NCBI RefSeq assembly: GCF_013911755.1
Contig: NZ_JACESP010000001.1
Coordinates: forward strand, 124,001 to 188,000
Length of the DNA: 64,000 bases
Direction of reading: 5' to 3'
From: Sphingosinicella sp.
GTDB taxonomy: Bacteria > Pseudomonadota > Alphaproteobacteria > Sphingomonadales > Sphingomonadaceae
Every line of letters begins with the position of its first letter. Position 1 is the first letter of the stretch. Shown one piece after another: positions 36,717 through 45,919 of this stretch. The notes under the pieces are model-generated. The model saw only the letters and a program-made list of their open reading frames with translations. It searched no databases and was not told where the DNA came from. A program made the translations under genes and the position numbers.

Positions 36717-36889
36717 CGGTTTGCATCCCGGTGCGGGTGCGATGGGCGGTCGAACCCTGTCGCCCATGCGATGAATCGGCGCGTTTCGTGACGTCATGAC
36801 GTTGACGCTCACCGCGCACTACGGCACATGCGCCTTATCGGGTCTGTAGGCGTTTCTCTTTCATCGGCACTCCGACGCGACGGATCTTC

Positions 36890-38206
36890 ATGGACGTTCT
36901 TCGGCATTTCGGTTTGAAGCATGTGCTGTTCCGGCAGGAACCGCATGGGCAACTCTATCTGCATCATGCCTTCGAGACGGCACTCTCGGAGATCGTGGAC
37001 GCCGTGCTGGCGTGCGAGGCTGTAACGCTCACGGGCGCTGCGGGCATGGGCAAATCGCAGCTGCTTGCTGCGGCAGCGCGAGAGCTTGCCGCGCGCGGCG
37101 TGTCGGCGGCGAGCTTTGCCGGTCCCGCGCTCGTCGCGCAGGCCGATTTCACCAATCTCGATGCGATCTTCGTCGACGAGGCCGATGCCGCCGCGCCGCG
37201 CGTGCTGGATGCCGTGCTTGCCAAGGCCGCCCAGCACCGTGTCACCCCCGTGCTTGCCGCGCTCGACTCTTCGCGGATCGGCAAGCCGGGGCGGCTCGTA
37301 AGGCTGGCGCCGATGGCAGGCAGCGAGATCGCGGACTTCCTCGTTGATGCGTCTGCCGCTGCGGGCCGGCCGGATCTGTTCACGGTCGCCGCGCAGGAAG
37401 CGATCGTCGAGGCGGTCTCGGGCAATCCGCGCGTTCTGAAGCAGATCGCCGGCGCTGCGCTTCTGGAGGCGATGTTCGAGGGCGGGGTCGTCGTCGAGCA
37501 GCGCCACGTGCTCGCTGCGCTTGCCGCGCGGCCGCCGCTTCCCGCGGCGGAGCCGGATTACATGCTCGATGCACCCCAACGCGTGCCGCAGCGCCAGTTG
37601 CAACCCGAGCCCATCGTCGTCGCTGCACCGGAACCCGAAGCGCCCCAGCCGATGAAACCGTGGATGGCGGAAGAACCGCGCCGCCGCTTCGGCGCGCGCG
37701 GCTTCATTGCGGCTACGGGCGCACTCGGCCTGCTGATCGCGGCAGCGCTGGCTTATGCGGTCGATACCTTCGGGTGGGACCGGATCGCCGCGTTCCTGCA
37801 CCTTCCCGATGCCGCGCGGTCCGCAACCAGCGAACTGCGCCCGGTCCTGCAAGGCCCCGCGCCGGGTTTCTCCGAACCCGAACTCACTGTCCTGCCGGAC
37901 ACCGGCGATATCATCGACGAGCCCGTCGCGCTCCCCGCGCTTACCGAGACGCTTTCGGATGGCAGCACGGTGGTGCCGCCGCCGGTGCCCGATGCCACGA
38001 CGCCGGGCTACCGCCCGCCTTCAGCGACGCTGCCCACGATCTCGGCAGCCGTTCGCGCGGGCATCGCCAATCCCTCAGTCGGAAAAACGCGGGGCGCCGC
38101 CGCGGCACTGCCGCAGGAAGGCCCCGCGATCGAAGGCCGCGAGGCCCTCGCGGAGCCTCACGCACCTACCGTCGAAGCCACGCCGCTCCCTGCGATCGAG
38201 GATTAG
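36890..38206 (+). CDS. Orphan ExeA/GspA-like membrane-anchored AAA ATPase
   Basis: A 438-residue protein whose first 215 residues form an ExeA/GspA/MshM-like ATPase. MDVLRHFGLKHVLF resembles the GspA N-terminus; Walker A is GAAGMGKSQ (49-57) and Walker B is DAIFVDEAD (91-99). A Pro-rich linker (about 215-265), one membrane helix (271-291, FIAATGALGLLIAAALAYAV) and a 145-residue Pro/Glu-rich periplasmic tail follow. In type II secretion, GspA uses this topology with GspB to insert secretin into peptidoglycan. No secretion, pilus or gspB gene is nearby. The tail has no recognisable peptidoglycan-binding domain. Its stop overlaps the convergent TetR gene by four bases. Confidence 0.75.
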   Translation: MDVLRHFGLKHVLFRQEPHGQLYLHHAFETALSEIVDAVLACEAVTLTGAAGMGKSQLLAAAARELAARGVSAASFAGPALVAQADFTNLDAIFVDEADAAAPRVLDAVLAKAAQHRVTPVLAALDSSRIGKPGRLVRLAPMAGSEIADFLVDASAAAGRPDLFTVAAQEAIVEAVSGNPRVLKQIAGAALLEAMFEGGVVVEQRHVLAALAARPPLPAAEPDYMLDAPQRVPQRQLQPEPIVVAAPEPEAPQPMKPWMAEEPRRRFGARGFIAATGALGLLIAAALAYAVDTFGWDRIAAFLHLPDAARSATSELRPVLQGPAPGFSEPELTVLPDTGDIIDEPVALPALTETLSDGSTVVPPPVPDATTPGYRPPSATLPTISAAVRAGIANPSVGKTRGAAAALPQEGPAIEGREALAEPHAPTVEATPLPAIED

Positions 38207-38817
38207 CGCCGCCGAATCCCCTCGGCGATCATTTCGTTGGCGAGCGTCGCGACGGTTTCCGGGTCGGACGAAGCATCGAGCACGCAGTAGCGCAGGCCGA
38301 GGAAGACGTTGACGCCCATGATCGCCCAGGCGTGGGCCTCGCTCACGTCCTCGCGAATCTCGCCGCGCGCGGCGCCCACTTTCAGCCTGTCCAGGATGCG
38401 CTGCGCCGTGCCCTGATAGTGCTGCCGGTAACTTTCAGGGTCCGCGAACTCGGCCTCGTCGATGATTCGGTAGACCTCCTTGTGCTCGCGCGCGAACTCC
38501 AGGAACGCCGTCAGCGCCGCCCGCTCGCCTGAAAGCGTGTCCGTGGTGCGCGCGATCGCTTCGCCTGCGCGCGCGCCGACGCGGGCGGACATGTCGCGCA
38601 CGAGCGCCCGGAAGATTTCATCCTTCGATTCGAAGTAAGTGTAAAAGCTGCCGAGCGCGACGCCCGCGCGCCGCGTGATCCCGCTGATAGATCCTTCGTG
38701 AAAGCCCTTTTCGCCGAATTCGATGGCGGCCGCATCCAGTAGCGCGCGCTGCGTTTTCCGGCCTCGCGCCGTCCGCGGCTCGCGGTCCACCTGTTGCGAA
38801 TCTGCATCGGTCTGCAT
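38203..38817 (-). CDS. TetR/AcrR-family regulator
   Basis: A 204-residue one-component repressor. The helix-turn-helix is at about 24-70 (RALLDAAAIEFGEKGFHEGS, then ISGITRRAGVALGSFYTYFE). The C-terminal domain is all helical, as expected for a ligand-binding dimerisation domain. It is divergent from a large TonB receptor and an MFS transporter and probably represses them. A TTGAA-N6-TTCAA dyad lies between. The ligand is unknown; fatty acid-like or aromatic substrates are typical in such sphingomonad clusters. Confidence 0.87.
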   Translation of the reverse strand: MQTDADSQQVDREPRTARGRKTQRALLDAAAIEFGEKGFHEGSISGITRRAGVALGSFYTYFESKDEIFRALVRDMSARVGARAGEAIARTTDTLSGERAALTAFLEFAREHKEVYRIIDEAEFADPESYRQHYQGTAQRILDRLKVGAARGEIREDVSEAHAWAIMGVNVFLGLRYCVLDASSDPETVATLANEMIAEGIRRR

Positions 38818-38856
38818 CGACCTCCCCCTTCTTCGTTCGCCGATCCATAATTCAAT

Positions 38857-38872
38857 TTGAAAGGTGGTTCAA
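38857..38872. promoter_or_regulatory. Candidate TetR operator
   Basis: TTGAA (38857-38861) and TTCAA (38868-38872) form a perfect dyad with a six-base centre, in the 120-base gap between the divergent TetR and TonB receptor genes. A wider, imperfect symmetry (TGAAAG 38858-38863 with CTTTCA 38873-38878) overlaps it. Confidence 0.4.
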
Positions 38873-38937
38873 CTTTCAGTATTGGCGATTCAACACAAGA
38901 GCCATCGGGCTCGGCCTTACAGCATTGGGGAGGAAGA

Positions 38938-41250
38938 ATGCGCCGCATTTCGATTCATTCCGTTCTTGTCGCAACCACCGCGCTCGCCGCGTTCGCGCCG
39001 CTTCCGGCGTTCGCACAGGACACGGCCGTCAACGAGGTGCTGGAGGACGCGATCGTCGTCACCGCGCGCCGCCGCGAGGAGAGCCTGCAGGACGTGCCGA
39101 TCGCCGTCACTGCGGTCAGCGGCGCCCAGCTCGAGCAGCAGGGTGCGCTCGACATCACCGAGATCGGCGAAAGCGCGCCGAACGTGACGCTCGAAGTCTC
39201 GCGCGGGACCAACACCACGCTCACCGCCTTCATCCGCGGCGTCGGCCAGCAGGATCCGGTGGCCGGCTTCGAGGCGGGCGTCGGTCTCTATCTCGACGAT
39301 GTGTACCTTAACCGCCCGCAGGCCGCCGTGCTCGACATCTATGATGTGGAGCGCATCGAGGTGCTGCGCGGTCCGCAGGGCACGCTCTACGGCCGCAACA
39401 CCATCGGCGGCGCGGTAAAGTACGTCACGAAGAAGCTCGATGCCGATCCCATGCTGCGTCTGCGGGGGACGCTCGGCACCGATGAGCAGGCGGACCTCGT
39501 CGTCACCGGCAGTATGCCGGTGGGCGACGGCACGCTCCGTCTCGGCGGCTCGCTCGCGCGTCTCAGCCGTGGCGGTTTCGGCAAGAATCTCACCACGGGT
39601 GACGACAACTACAACAAGGACGTCTGGGCCGGCCGCGCCACCGCCGAGATTCACGGCGATGCCGTGTTCGTGCGCCTGTCGGGCGACTACACCAAGGACA
39701 AGAGCAACCCGCGCGGCGGCCACCGCCTGATCGCGGGCATCGCCAGCGGTACGCCGGTGCTCGACGACGTGTTCGACAGCCGTGGCGCGCTTGATGATCC
39801 CAAGCAGGAAGTGAAGGCGTGGGGCACCACGCTGTTCGTGGAAGCAAACCCGTCCGATTTCGTGACGCTGCGCAGCATCACCTCCTACCGCAAGGACGAC
39901 AGCGGCACCCCGATCGATTTCGACGCGCTGCCTGCCGTCGATGTGGACGTGCCCGCGACGTACAACAACAAGCAGCTCTCGCAGGAAATCCAGTTCCTCT
40001 ACCAGAACGGCGGTTTCAGCGGCCTCATCGGCGGCTATTTCCTCGATGCGAACGCGAAGACGGCGTTCGACGTGCGCCTGCCGGGCGGCGTCACCGCGCT
40101 CACCTTCGGCGATGTCGATACCGAGACGTTCGCGATCTTCGGTGATTTCACCTACGATCTCAGCGATCAGTTCAGCGTGTCGGTCGGCGGCCGCTACACG
40201 TGGGACGAGCGCAGCTCCACGGTTCTCAGGCAGGTCTTCCTCGGCGGCGGCTCGCCGTTCTTCGGTGGCGGCGGCACACTCTTCGCCACCACGTCGAATT
40301 TCTCCGGCACCGCGAACTTCAAGGAGTTCACGCCGCGCGCCTCGGTCAGCTTCAAGCCGAGCGAGAACCACAACCTCTACGCAAGCTATTCGAAGGGCTT
40401 CAAGGGCGGCGGCTTCGATCCGCGCGGTGTCAGCACGGCGGCGCCGGACGCGAACGGCGACGGCGTCCGCAGCTATGACGAAATCTTCGATTTCATCTCG
40501 TTCGAACCTGAAACCGTCGACAGCTACGAAATTGGCTGGAAGGCTTCGCTGTTCGATCGCCGCCTCCGCTTCAGCCTCGCGGCGTTCCATGCTGACTACA
40601 AGGACGTGCAGATCCCGGGTTCGGTCGGCACCGTCATCGGCGGCCAGCAGACCTTCATCGGCGTGACGACGAACGCCGGCAAGGCGCGCATCCAGGGCGT
40701 CGAGTTCGAAGGCAACGCCGTGCTTGCGGAAAGCTTCGGCGCTGCGGACGATCAACTCAGCTTCAACTGGGCGCTCGGCTACATCAATGCCGACTACAAG
40801 CAGTTCATCGACAGCCGCGGTATCGACGTCGCCGATCGCCGCAACTTCCAGAACACGCCGGAATGGACGGCCGCCGGAACGCTCGCTTATTCGGTGCCGG
40901 TCGCTTCGGGCACGCTGAATGCGAGCACCACGCTCTCGTATCGCAGCAAGACCTATCAGTTCGAGCTGCCGGCCGAGGGCCTCGACCAGAAGGGCTACGC
41001 GCTCTGGGACGTCAGCCTTGTCTGGTCGTCGGATAGCGATCGCTTCAGCCTCGGCCTCCACGGCAAGAACATCCTCAACAAGGAATACATCACGTCGGGT
41101 TACGTGTTCCTCAGCCAGAACGCCGACACGGGTGCCTACAACCGCACGGGCGCGGGCGCGCTCATCCCGACGCTCGGCGCGGACGGCGTGCTCACGGCCT
41201 ACTATGGCAACCCGCGCCAGGTGTTCGTCACGGCCGGGTACAAGTTCTGA
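38938..41250 (+). CDS. TonB-dependent receptor
   Basis: A 770-residue outer-membrane receptor with a signal peptide (cleavage after PAFA). The N-terminal DAIVVTARRREESLQDVPIA is the TonB box/plug start typical of the large sphingomonad receptor family. The plug motif IEVLRGPQGTLYGRNTIGGA follows, then a 22-strand barrel ending in RQVFVTAGYKF, with the terminal aromatic residue. These receptors take up diverse organics or siderophores; the substrate is unknown. GGGGAGGA precedes the ATG at 38938. The stop touches the downstream MFS gene, so import across both membranes is likely coupled. Confidence 0.92.
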   Translation: MRRISIHSVLVATTALAAFAPLPAFAQDTAVNEVLEDAIVVTARRREESLQDVPIAVTAVSGAQLEQQGALDITEIGESAPNVTLEVSRGTNTTLTAFIRGVGQQDPVAGFEAGVGLYLDDVYLNRPQAAVLDIYDVERIEVLRGPQGTLYGRNTIGGAVKYVTKKLDADPMLRLRGTLGTDEQADLVVTGSMPVGDGTLRLGGSLARLSRGGFGKNLTTGDDNYNKDVWAGRATAEIHGDAVFVRLSGDYTKDKSNPRGGHRLIAGIASGTPVLDDVFDSRGALDDPKQEVKAWGTTLFVEANPSDFVTLRSITSYRKDDSGTPIDFDALPAVDVDVPATYNNKQLSQEIQFLYQNGGFSGLIGGYFLDANAKTAFDVRLPGGVTALTFGDVDTETFAIFGDFTYDLSDQFSVSVGGRYTWDERSSTVLRQVFLGGGSPFFGGGGTLFATTSNFSGTANFKEFTPRASVSFKPSENHNLYASYSKGFKGGGFDPRGVSTAAPDANGDGVRSYDEIFDFISFEPETVDSYEIGWKASLFDRRLRFSLAAFHADYKDVQIPGSVGTVIGGQQTFIGVTTNAGKARIQGVEFEGNAVLAESFGAADDQLSFNWALGYINADYKQFIDSRGIDVADRRNFQNTPEWTAAGTLAYSVPVASGTLNASTTLSYRSKTYQFELPAEGLDQKGYALWDVSLVWSSDSDRFSLGLHGKNILNKEYITSGYVFLSQNADTGAYNRTGAGALIPTLGADGVLTAYYGNPRQVFVTAGYKF

Positions 41251-41291
41251 ACGGTTCCTCCACCAGCCTTGGCCCCGGCACGCATACCCGC

Positions 41292-42515
41292 GTGCTGGGG
41301 CTTCTTCTGCTGGTCTACACGTTCAACTTCATCGATCGGCAGATCATCGGCATCCTCGCCGGGCCGATCAAGGCGGACCTCGGCCTTTCGGACACTGAGC
41401 TCGGCCTCATGGGCGGGCTTGCCTTCGCGCTGTTCTACTCGGGCCTCGGCATTCCCATCGCCATCGCCGCCGACCGCATGAGCCGCAGCAACATCATCGC
41501 CGTCTCGCTCGGCCTCTGGAGCCTGTTCACCGCCGCCTGCGGACTTGCCGGAAACTTCTGGCAGCTGTTCCTCGCGCGGCTTGGCGTCGGGGTGGGGGAG
41601 GCGGGCGGCGTCGCGCCGTCCTATTCGCTCATCGCCGATTACTTCCCGCCCGATCAGCGCGCCCGCGCGCTCGCCGTGTTTTCGTTCGGCATCCCCGTGG
41701 GTTCGGCGCTCGGCGTCATGCTCGGGGGCTGGGTGGCGAGCACGGTCGACTGGCGCTTCGCGTTCATGGCCGTGGGCCTCGCCGGCCTCCTCATCGTCCC
41801 CATCTTCAAGCTCGGCGTGCCGGAGCCCGAGCGCGGCCGCTTCGATCCCCCCGCCGGAGAGCGCCCGCCGGTCCGGCGCGTGCTCGCCACCGTGGTCGGC
41901 AAGCCCACCTTCTGGTTCATTTCCTTCGGCGCATCGTGCAGCTCGATGTGCGGCTACGGCCTCATGTTCTGGCTGCCGTCCTATTTCGGGCGCAGCCTCG
42001 GGCTCGGCCTTGCCGAGATCGGCCTCTATATGGGCGCGATCCTGTTCTTCGGCGGCATCGCGGGCGTTTGGGCGGGCGGCTGGCTCGGCGACCGCCTCGG
42101 TCGCGCCAGCAAGCGCGCCTACGTGCTGGTGCCCGCAGCGGCCTTCGTGGTCGCGGTGCCCTTCTACACCGCGGGCATCCTGCAATCGTCGTTGATGGCG
42201 GCGTTCGTGCTGTTCCTCGTGCCGCAGGCGCTCGCATTGATGTGGCTCGGCCCCGTCATCAACGCCGTGCAGGGCCTCGTCCCGCCCACGATGCGCGCCA
42301 CGGCATCCGCCTGCTTCCTCTTCGTCAACAACCTCCTCGGCATCGGGGCGGGCACGCTCTTCTTCGGGGCTGTGTCAGACCTCTACGGCAGCCGCTTTGG
42401 CGACGAATCGCTGCGCTACGCCATCCTCACCGGCCTCGGCTTCTACCTCCTCGCGGCGGTATTCCTCTGGCTCGCCTCTCGCCGCATCGAGCGCGACTGG
42501 CATCGTTTCACCTAA
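41292..42515 (+). CDS. MFS transporter, spinster-like
   Basis: A 12-helix major facilitator of at least 407 residues. FNFIDRQIIGILAGPIKADL and DRMSRSNIIAVSLGLWS contain the loop and charge pattern of the spinster-like/anion-cation symporter group, and RLGVGVGEAGGVAPSYSLIA lies in helix 4-5. The first ATG/GTG/TTG of the frame is GTG 41292, but it has no ribosome site and would start within helix 1. An in-frame CTG at 41247 overlaps the receptor stop as CTGA and would add 15 residues (NGSSTSLGPGTHTR) that make a sensible cytoplasmic N-terminus. Confidence 0.88.
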   Translation: MLGLLLLVYTFNFIDRQIIGILAGPIKADLGLSDTELGLMGGLAFALFYSGLGIPIAIAADRMSRSNIIAVSLGLWSLFTAACGLAGNFWQLFLARLGVGVGEAGGVAPSYSLIADYFPPDQRARALAVFSFGIPVGSALGVMLGGWVASTVDWRFAFMAVGLAGLLIVPIFKLGVPEPERGRFDPPAGERPPVRRVLATVVGKPTFWFISFGASCSSMCGYGLMFWLPSYFGRSLGLGLAEIGLYMGAILFFGGIAGVWAGGWLGDRLGRASKRAYVLVPAAAFVVAVPFYTAGILQSSLMAAFVLFLVPQALALMWLGPVINAVQGLVPPTMRATASACFLFVNNLLGIGAGTLFFGAVSDLYGSRFGDESLRYAILTGLGFYLLAAVFLWLASRRIERDWHRFT

Positions 42516-42529
42516 CCAAGGCTTCGTAT

Positions 42530-42619
42530 CCTCTCCCATCGAGGGAGAGGTTGGTCTGTATCCCCTCTCCCTTGATGGGAGAGGGAGGGGCCCGCCGCGA
42601 AGCGGTGGGAGGGTGAGGG
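42530..42619. repeat. Cluster of three GC-rich hairpins
   Basis: Three consecutive stems follow the MFS gene. CCTCTCCC (42530-42537) pairs with GGGAGAGG (42543-42550), CCCTCTCCC (42563-42571) pairs with GGGAGAGGG (42577-42585), and CCCGCCGC pairs with GCGGTGGG (about 42591-42609, one G-T wobble). The first two have near-identical stems in the same orientation, separated by 12 bases. It is of the 'ctctccc-ggga-gagg' intergenic repeat type seen in many proteobacteria and may terminate or protect the upstream transcript. Confidence 0.65.
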
Positions 42620-42686
42620 TGGCTAAAAGTTAACGAAAGGTAAATTTCTACCTTGGCGGCGGTCGTTGCGATGCTATCAATACGCC

Positions 42687-42968
42687 ATGCGCATTTTGCA
42701 TCGGATCGGACGCCTGTTCAAAATCACCAACGGCTTCGAGGCCGGGGTGATCATCTACGCGCTCGCTCTTGGCGCCGCGTTGCGCGGTGAAGCGTATCTG
42801 AAGGCCTATCCGGGCGGCTTCGGCTGGGCGCTGTTTGCGGCGTGTCTGCTCGCCGTGCTCATGGCGGGGGCGGCGCTCGTCGATGGGGTTCGCGCGGCAA
42901 ATCCGGAGCTGGCTGCCGAGCGGCGGCTCCTGCGCGTGACGCGCGCTGCACGCGGCCCACGGGGCTGA
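42687..42968 (+). CDS. Small two-helix membrane protein
   Basis: A 93-residue protein of unknown function with two hydrophobic segments (GVIIYALALGAAL and GWALFAACLLAVLMAGAALV), separated by EAYLKAYPGGF, and a basic Arg-rich end. It starts MRILHRIGRLFKITNGFEAG. The ribosome site is weak. TTAA-N7-TAAA at 42630-42644 is one base from a CtrA box. Its last 110 bases overlap the 3' end of the convergent methyltransferase gene. Confidence 0.6.
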   Translation: MRILHRIGRLFKITNGFEAGVIIYALALGAALRGEAYLKAYPGGFGWALFAACLLAVLMAGAALVDGVRAANPELAAERRLLRVTRAARGPRG

Positions 42969-43608
42969 CCGCAAGCCCGTCCGTTTTCCTTGCAAGCACG
43001 AAGTGGATGCCGCCGAGCGCGGGAAGCAGGCGCGTCAGCGGCCGGTCCAGCCATTTAAGGCCGCGCACCGGCGGCGCCACCAGCGCGGTCTTCCACGCGA
43101 CGGGCTCGAACATCGCCTCGCGCAACAGCGCGCTGAGGCCGTTTCGGCCATAGGGCTGACCCTGTCCGAAGGGGGTCGATTCGAAATGCGTCCATACGCC
43201 CGCGCGGTTCGGCACGATCAGGATTAACTCCCCCGCAGGCGCCAGCACACGCCAGAGTTCGCGCAGCAGCTTCGGTGGATCGGCGAATTCGAGCGCGTGC
43301 ACCAGCAGCGCCTGATCGAACAGCGCCTCCGTGAAGGGCAGATCGGTCTCGCGCGCGCTCACCGCGCAGCAAGGCCCCCGGCGCGGCCATGCCCGCGCGC
43401 CCTGATCGGCAGGCATCACCATGCACAGCCGCTCCACGCGCGCAGGGTCTAGGCCTTGCAGCAAAGGCGCGGGGTAGCCCATCGCAAGCAGCCGCGCCGA
43501 GGCATCGGTGCGGACGGCAGGGGCGACGATCTGCGCGAGCAGCCGTGCCGTCCGGCGCCCGTCGGCGTCCGCATAATAGGCCCTGAGCGTGTCCAGGCCC
43601 GGCCGCAT
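42859..43608 (-). CDS. SAM-dependent methyltransferase, type 11-like
   Basis: A 249-residue class I methyltransferase-like protein. LLAMGYPAPLLQ is a divergent SAM-binding motif I; SARETDLPFTEALFDQALLV corresponds to the motif II/III region, and ELWRVLAPAGELILIVPNRA is the typical post-motif strand. Members of this group often sit beside gloB in alphaproteobacteria; here the upstream neighbour is a thiolase. The start is ATG 43608 (a GTG is the codon before). The last 35 residues are Arg/Pro-rich and run across the opposite-strand membrane protein gene, so the true end is less certain. Confidence 0.75.
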   Translation of the reverse strand: MRPGLDTLRAYYADADGRRTARLLAQIVAPAVRTDASARLLAMGYPAPLLQGLDPARVERLCMVMPADQGARAWPRRGPCCAVSARETDLPFTEALFDQALLVHALEFADPPKLLRELWRVLAPAGELILIVPNRAGVWTHFESTPFGQGQPYGRNGLSALLREAMFEPVAWKTALVAPPVRGLKWLDRPLTRLLPALGGIHFVLARKTDGLAVSPVGRVQRASRAGAAARQPAPDLPREPHRRAPPPP

Positions 43609-43621
43609 CACGGTGCCGGTG

Positions 43622-44791
<1,170 letters not shown>

Positions 44792-44830
44792 GGGGAATCC
44801 TTTCCGATTTCCCGGCCTATGTAGTGCGCT

Positions 44831-45919
44831 TCAGCCCGTGAGCCAATCGGCGAGCGGCTGCCAGAGCTGCGCGCGTGCGCTTGATCCCACCATCATGCCG
44901 ACATGCCCGGCATCGATCAGCCGTGTTTCACCGAAGGGCTCGACCGCGATCGCGGGTACCAGCCGGTCGCTCCGTGAGACGATGTTGAGCGTGGGTTTCA
45001 CCGGCGGGCCGATCATTTCGCCGCCCACGCGCCAGCCGCCTTCGATGGGGACGTTGGCGCCGAAGAAATCCTCGAAGCATTCGCGCGCCGCCGGAATCGT
45101 CAGGGGGGCTCCGGTGTTCGCCCAGTCCTCGACCGCGACGAACAGCCGCGCGGCCTCCGAGGCCGGATCAAGGCCACCGAAGCGCTCATACTTCGCAATC
45201 GCGCCCGCCGGATCGAGCGACCAGAAGGCGGGCTGGACAAGGTCCATCGGCATTCCGCCGAGCGCGGGTAGGGAAGGCGCCACGCCCTGCCAGTACGCGG
45301 TGAGTTCCTGACGCCGCGCCGCCGGATAGCCCGCGAAGTCCCACGGCGCGGCGATCGTCGCCACGCGCCGCACCAGCGGGTGCGACGCGGCCGCGAGGGC
45401 CATCGTCCCGCCGAGGCAGTAGCCGACAAGTTCGAGCGGCTCGCCCACGCTATCCAGCAGCGGCCGCAGCCGCTCGGTCACGTACCCGCCCACGGAAAGC
45501 GCGGCCTCCGCCGCCCCGGGCGCCTGCCAGTCGACGAGCAGCGGCCGCACGCCGCGCCCCGCGAGATACCGCAGCAGCGATCGCTCCGCCGTCAGGTCGA
45601 GCACGTCGGCGGTGTTGACCAGCGAGGGCACGAACACGGCAGGCCGCCCGCTGCCGCCATAGTCGCGCAGCACTGCGCTGCCGCATGATGCGATCACCGG
45701 CATTTCGGGCAGATCGCGCTGCCAGCCGGATTGTTGATAGGCGGCAAGCGCACCGAGAAACCGTTCCATCCGCGCGCGGTCCGCGCCGATCGCCTGCCGG
45801 GCATGATCCAGGAACAAAGGCAGCGGATGCGGGCCGCGCGGGGCGCCCGATGCTGCGTGTTGCTGCGCAGCATCGCCGCGTGCTATGGCTTTCGCAACCG
45901 CAGCATCGAGGTCGTTCAT
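44831..45919 (-). CDS. Short PHA-synthase-like alpha/beta hydrolase
   Basis: A 362-residue protein with the core of a polyhydroxyalkanoate synthase: GYCLGG (Cys 168 replacing the lipase Ser), Asp 318 in VSRSDRLVP and His 339 in DAGHVGMM, plus VFVPSLVNTADVLDL and LLVDWQAPG typical of PhaC. It lacks about 220 N-terminal residues of class I PhaC and is the size of class III PhaC, yet no phaE is adjacent. It may polymerise 3-hydroxyacyl-CoA or act as a related acyltransferase. The ATG at 45919 overlaps the divergent phaR start codon; an in-frame ATG at 45970 is possible but would lie within phaR. Confidence 0.8.
   Translation of the reverse strand: MNDLDAAVAKAIARGDAAQQHAASGAPRGPHPLPLFLDHARQAIGADRARMERFLGALAAYQQSGWQRDLPEMPVIASCGSAVLRDYGGSGRPAVFVPSLVNTADVLDLTAERSLLRYLAGRGVRPLLVDWQAPGAAEAALSVGGYVTERLRPLLDSVGEPLELVGYCLGGTMALAAASHPLVRRVATIAAPWDFAGYPAARRQELTAYWQGVAPSLPALGGMPMDLVQPAFWSLDPAGAIAKYERFGGLDPASEAARLFVAVEDWANTGAPLTIPAARECFEDFFGANVPIEGGWRVGGEMIGPPVKPTLNIVSRSDRLVPAIAVEPFGETRLIDAGHVGMMVGSSARAQLWQPLADWLTG

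Noticed and set aside
38917-41061. A 714-codon open frame on the minus strand opposite the large TonB receptor
   Set aside because: It is a shadow of the receptor's high-GC third positions: Arg/Ala/Glu-rich, without motifs, and lacking a ribosome site. The plus strand has a clear signal peptide, plug and barrel.
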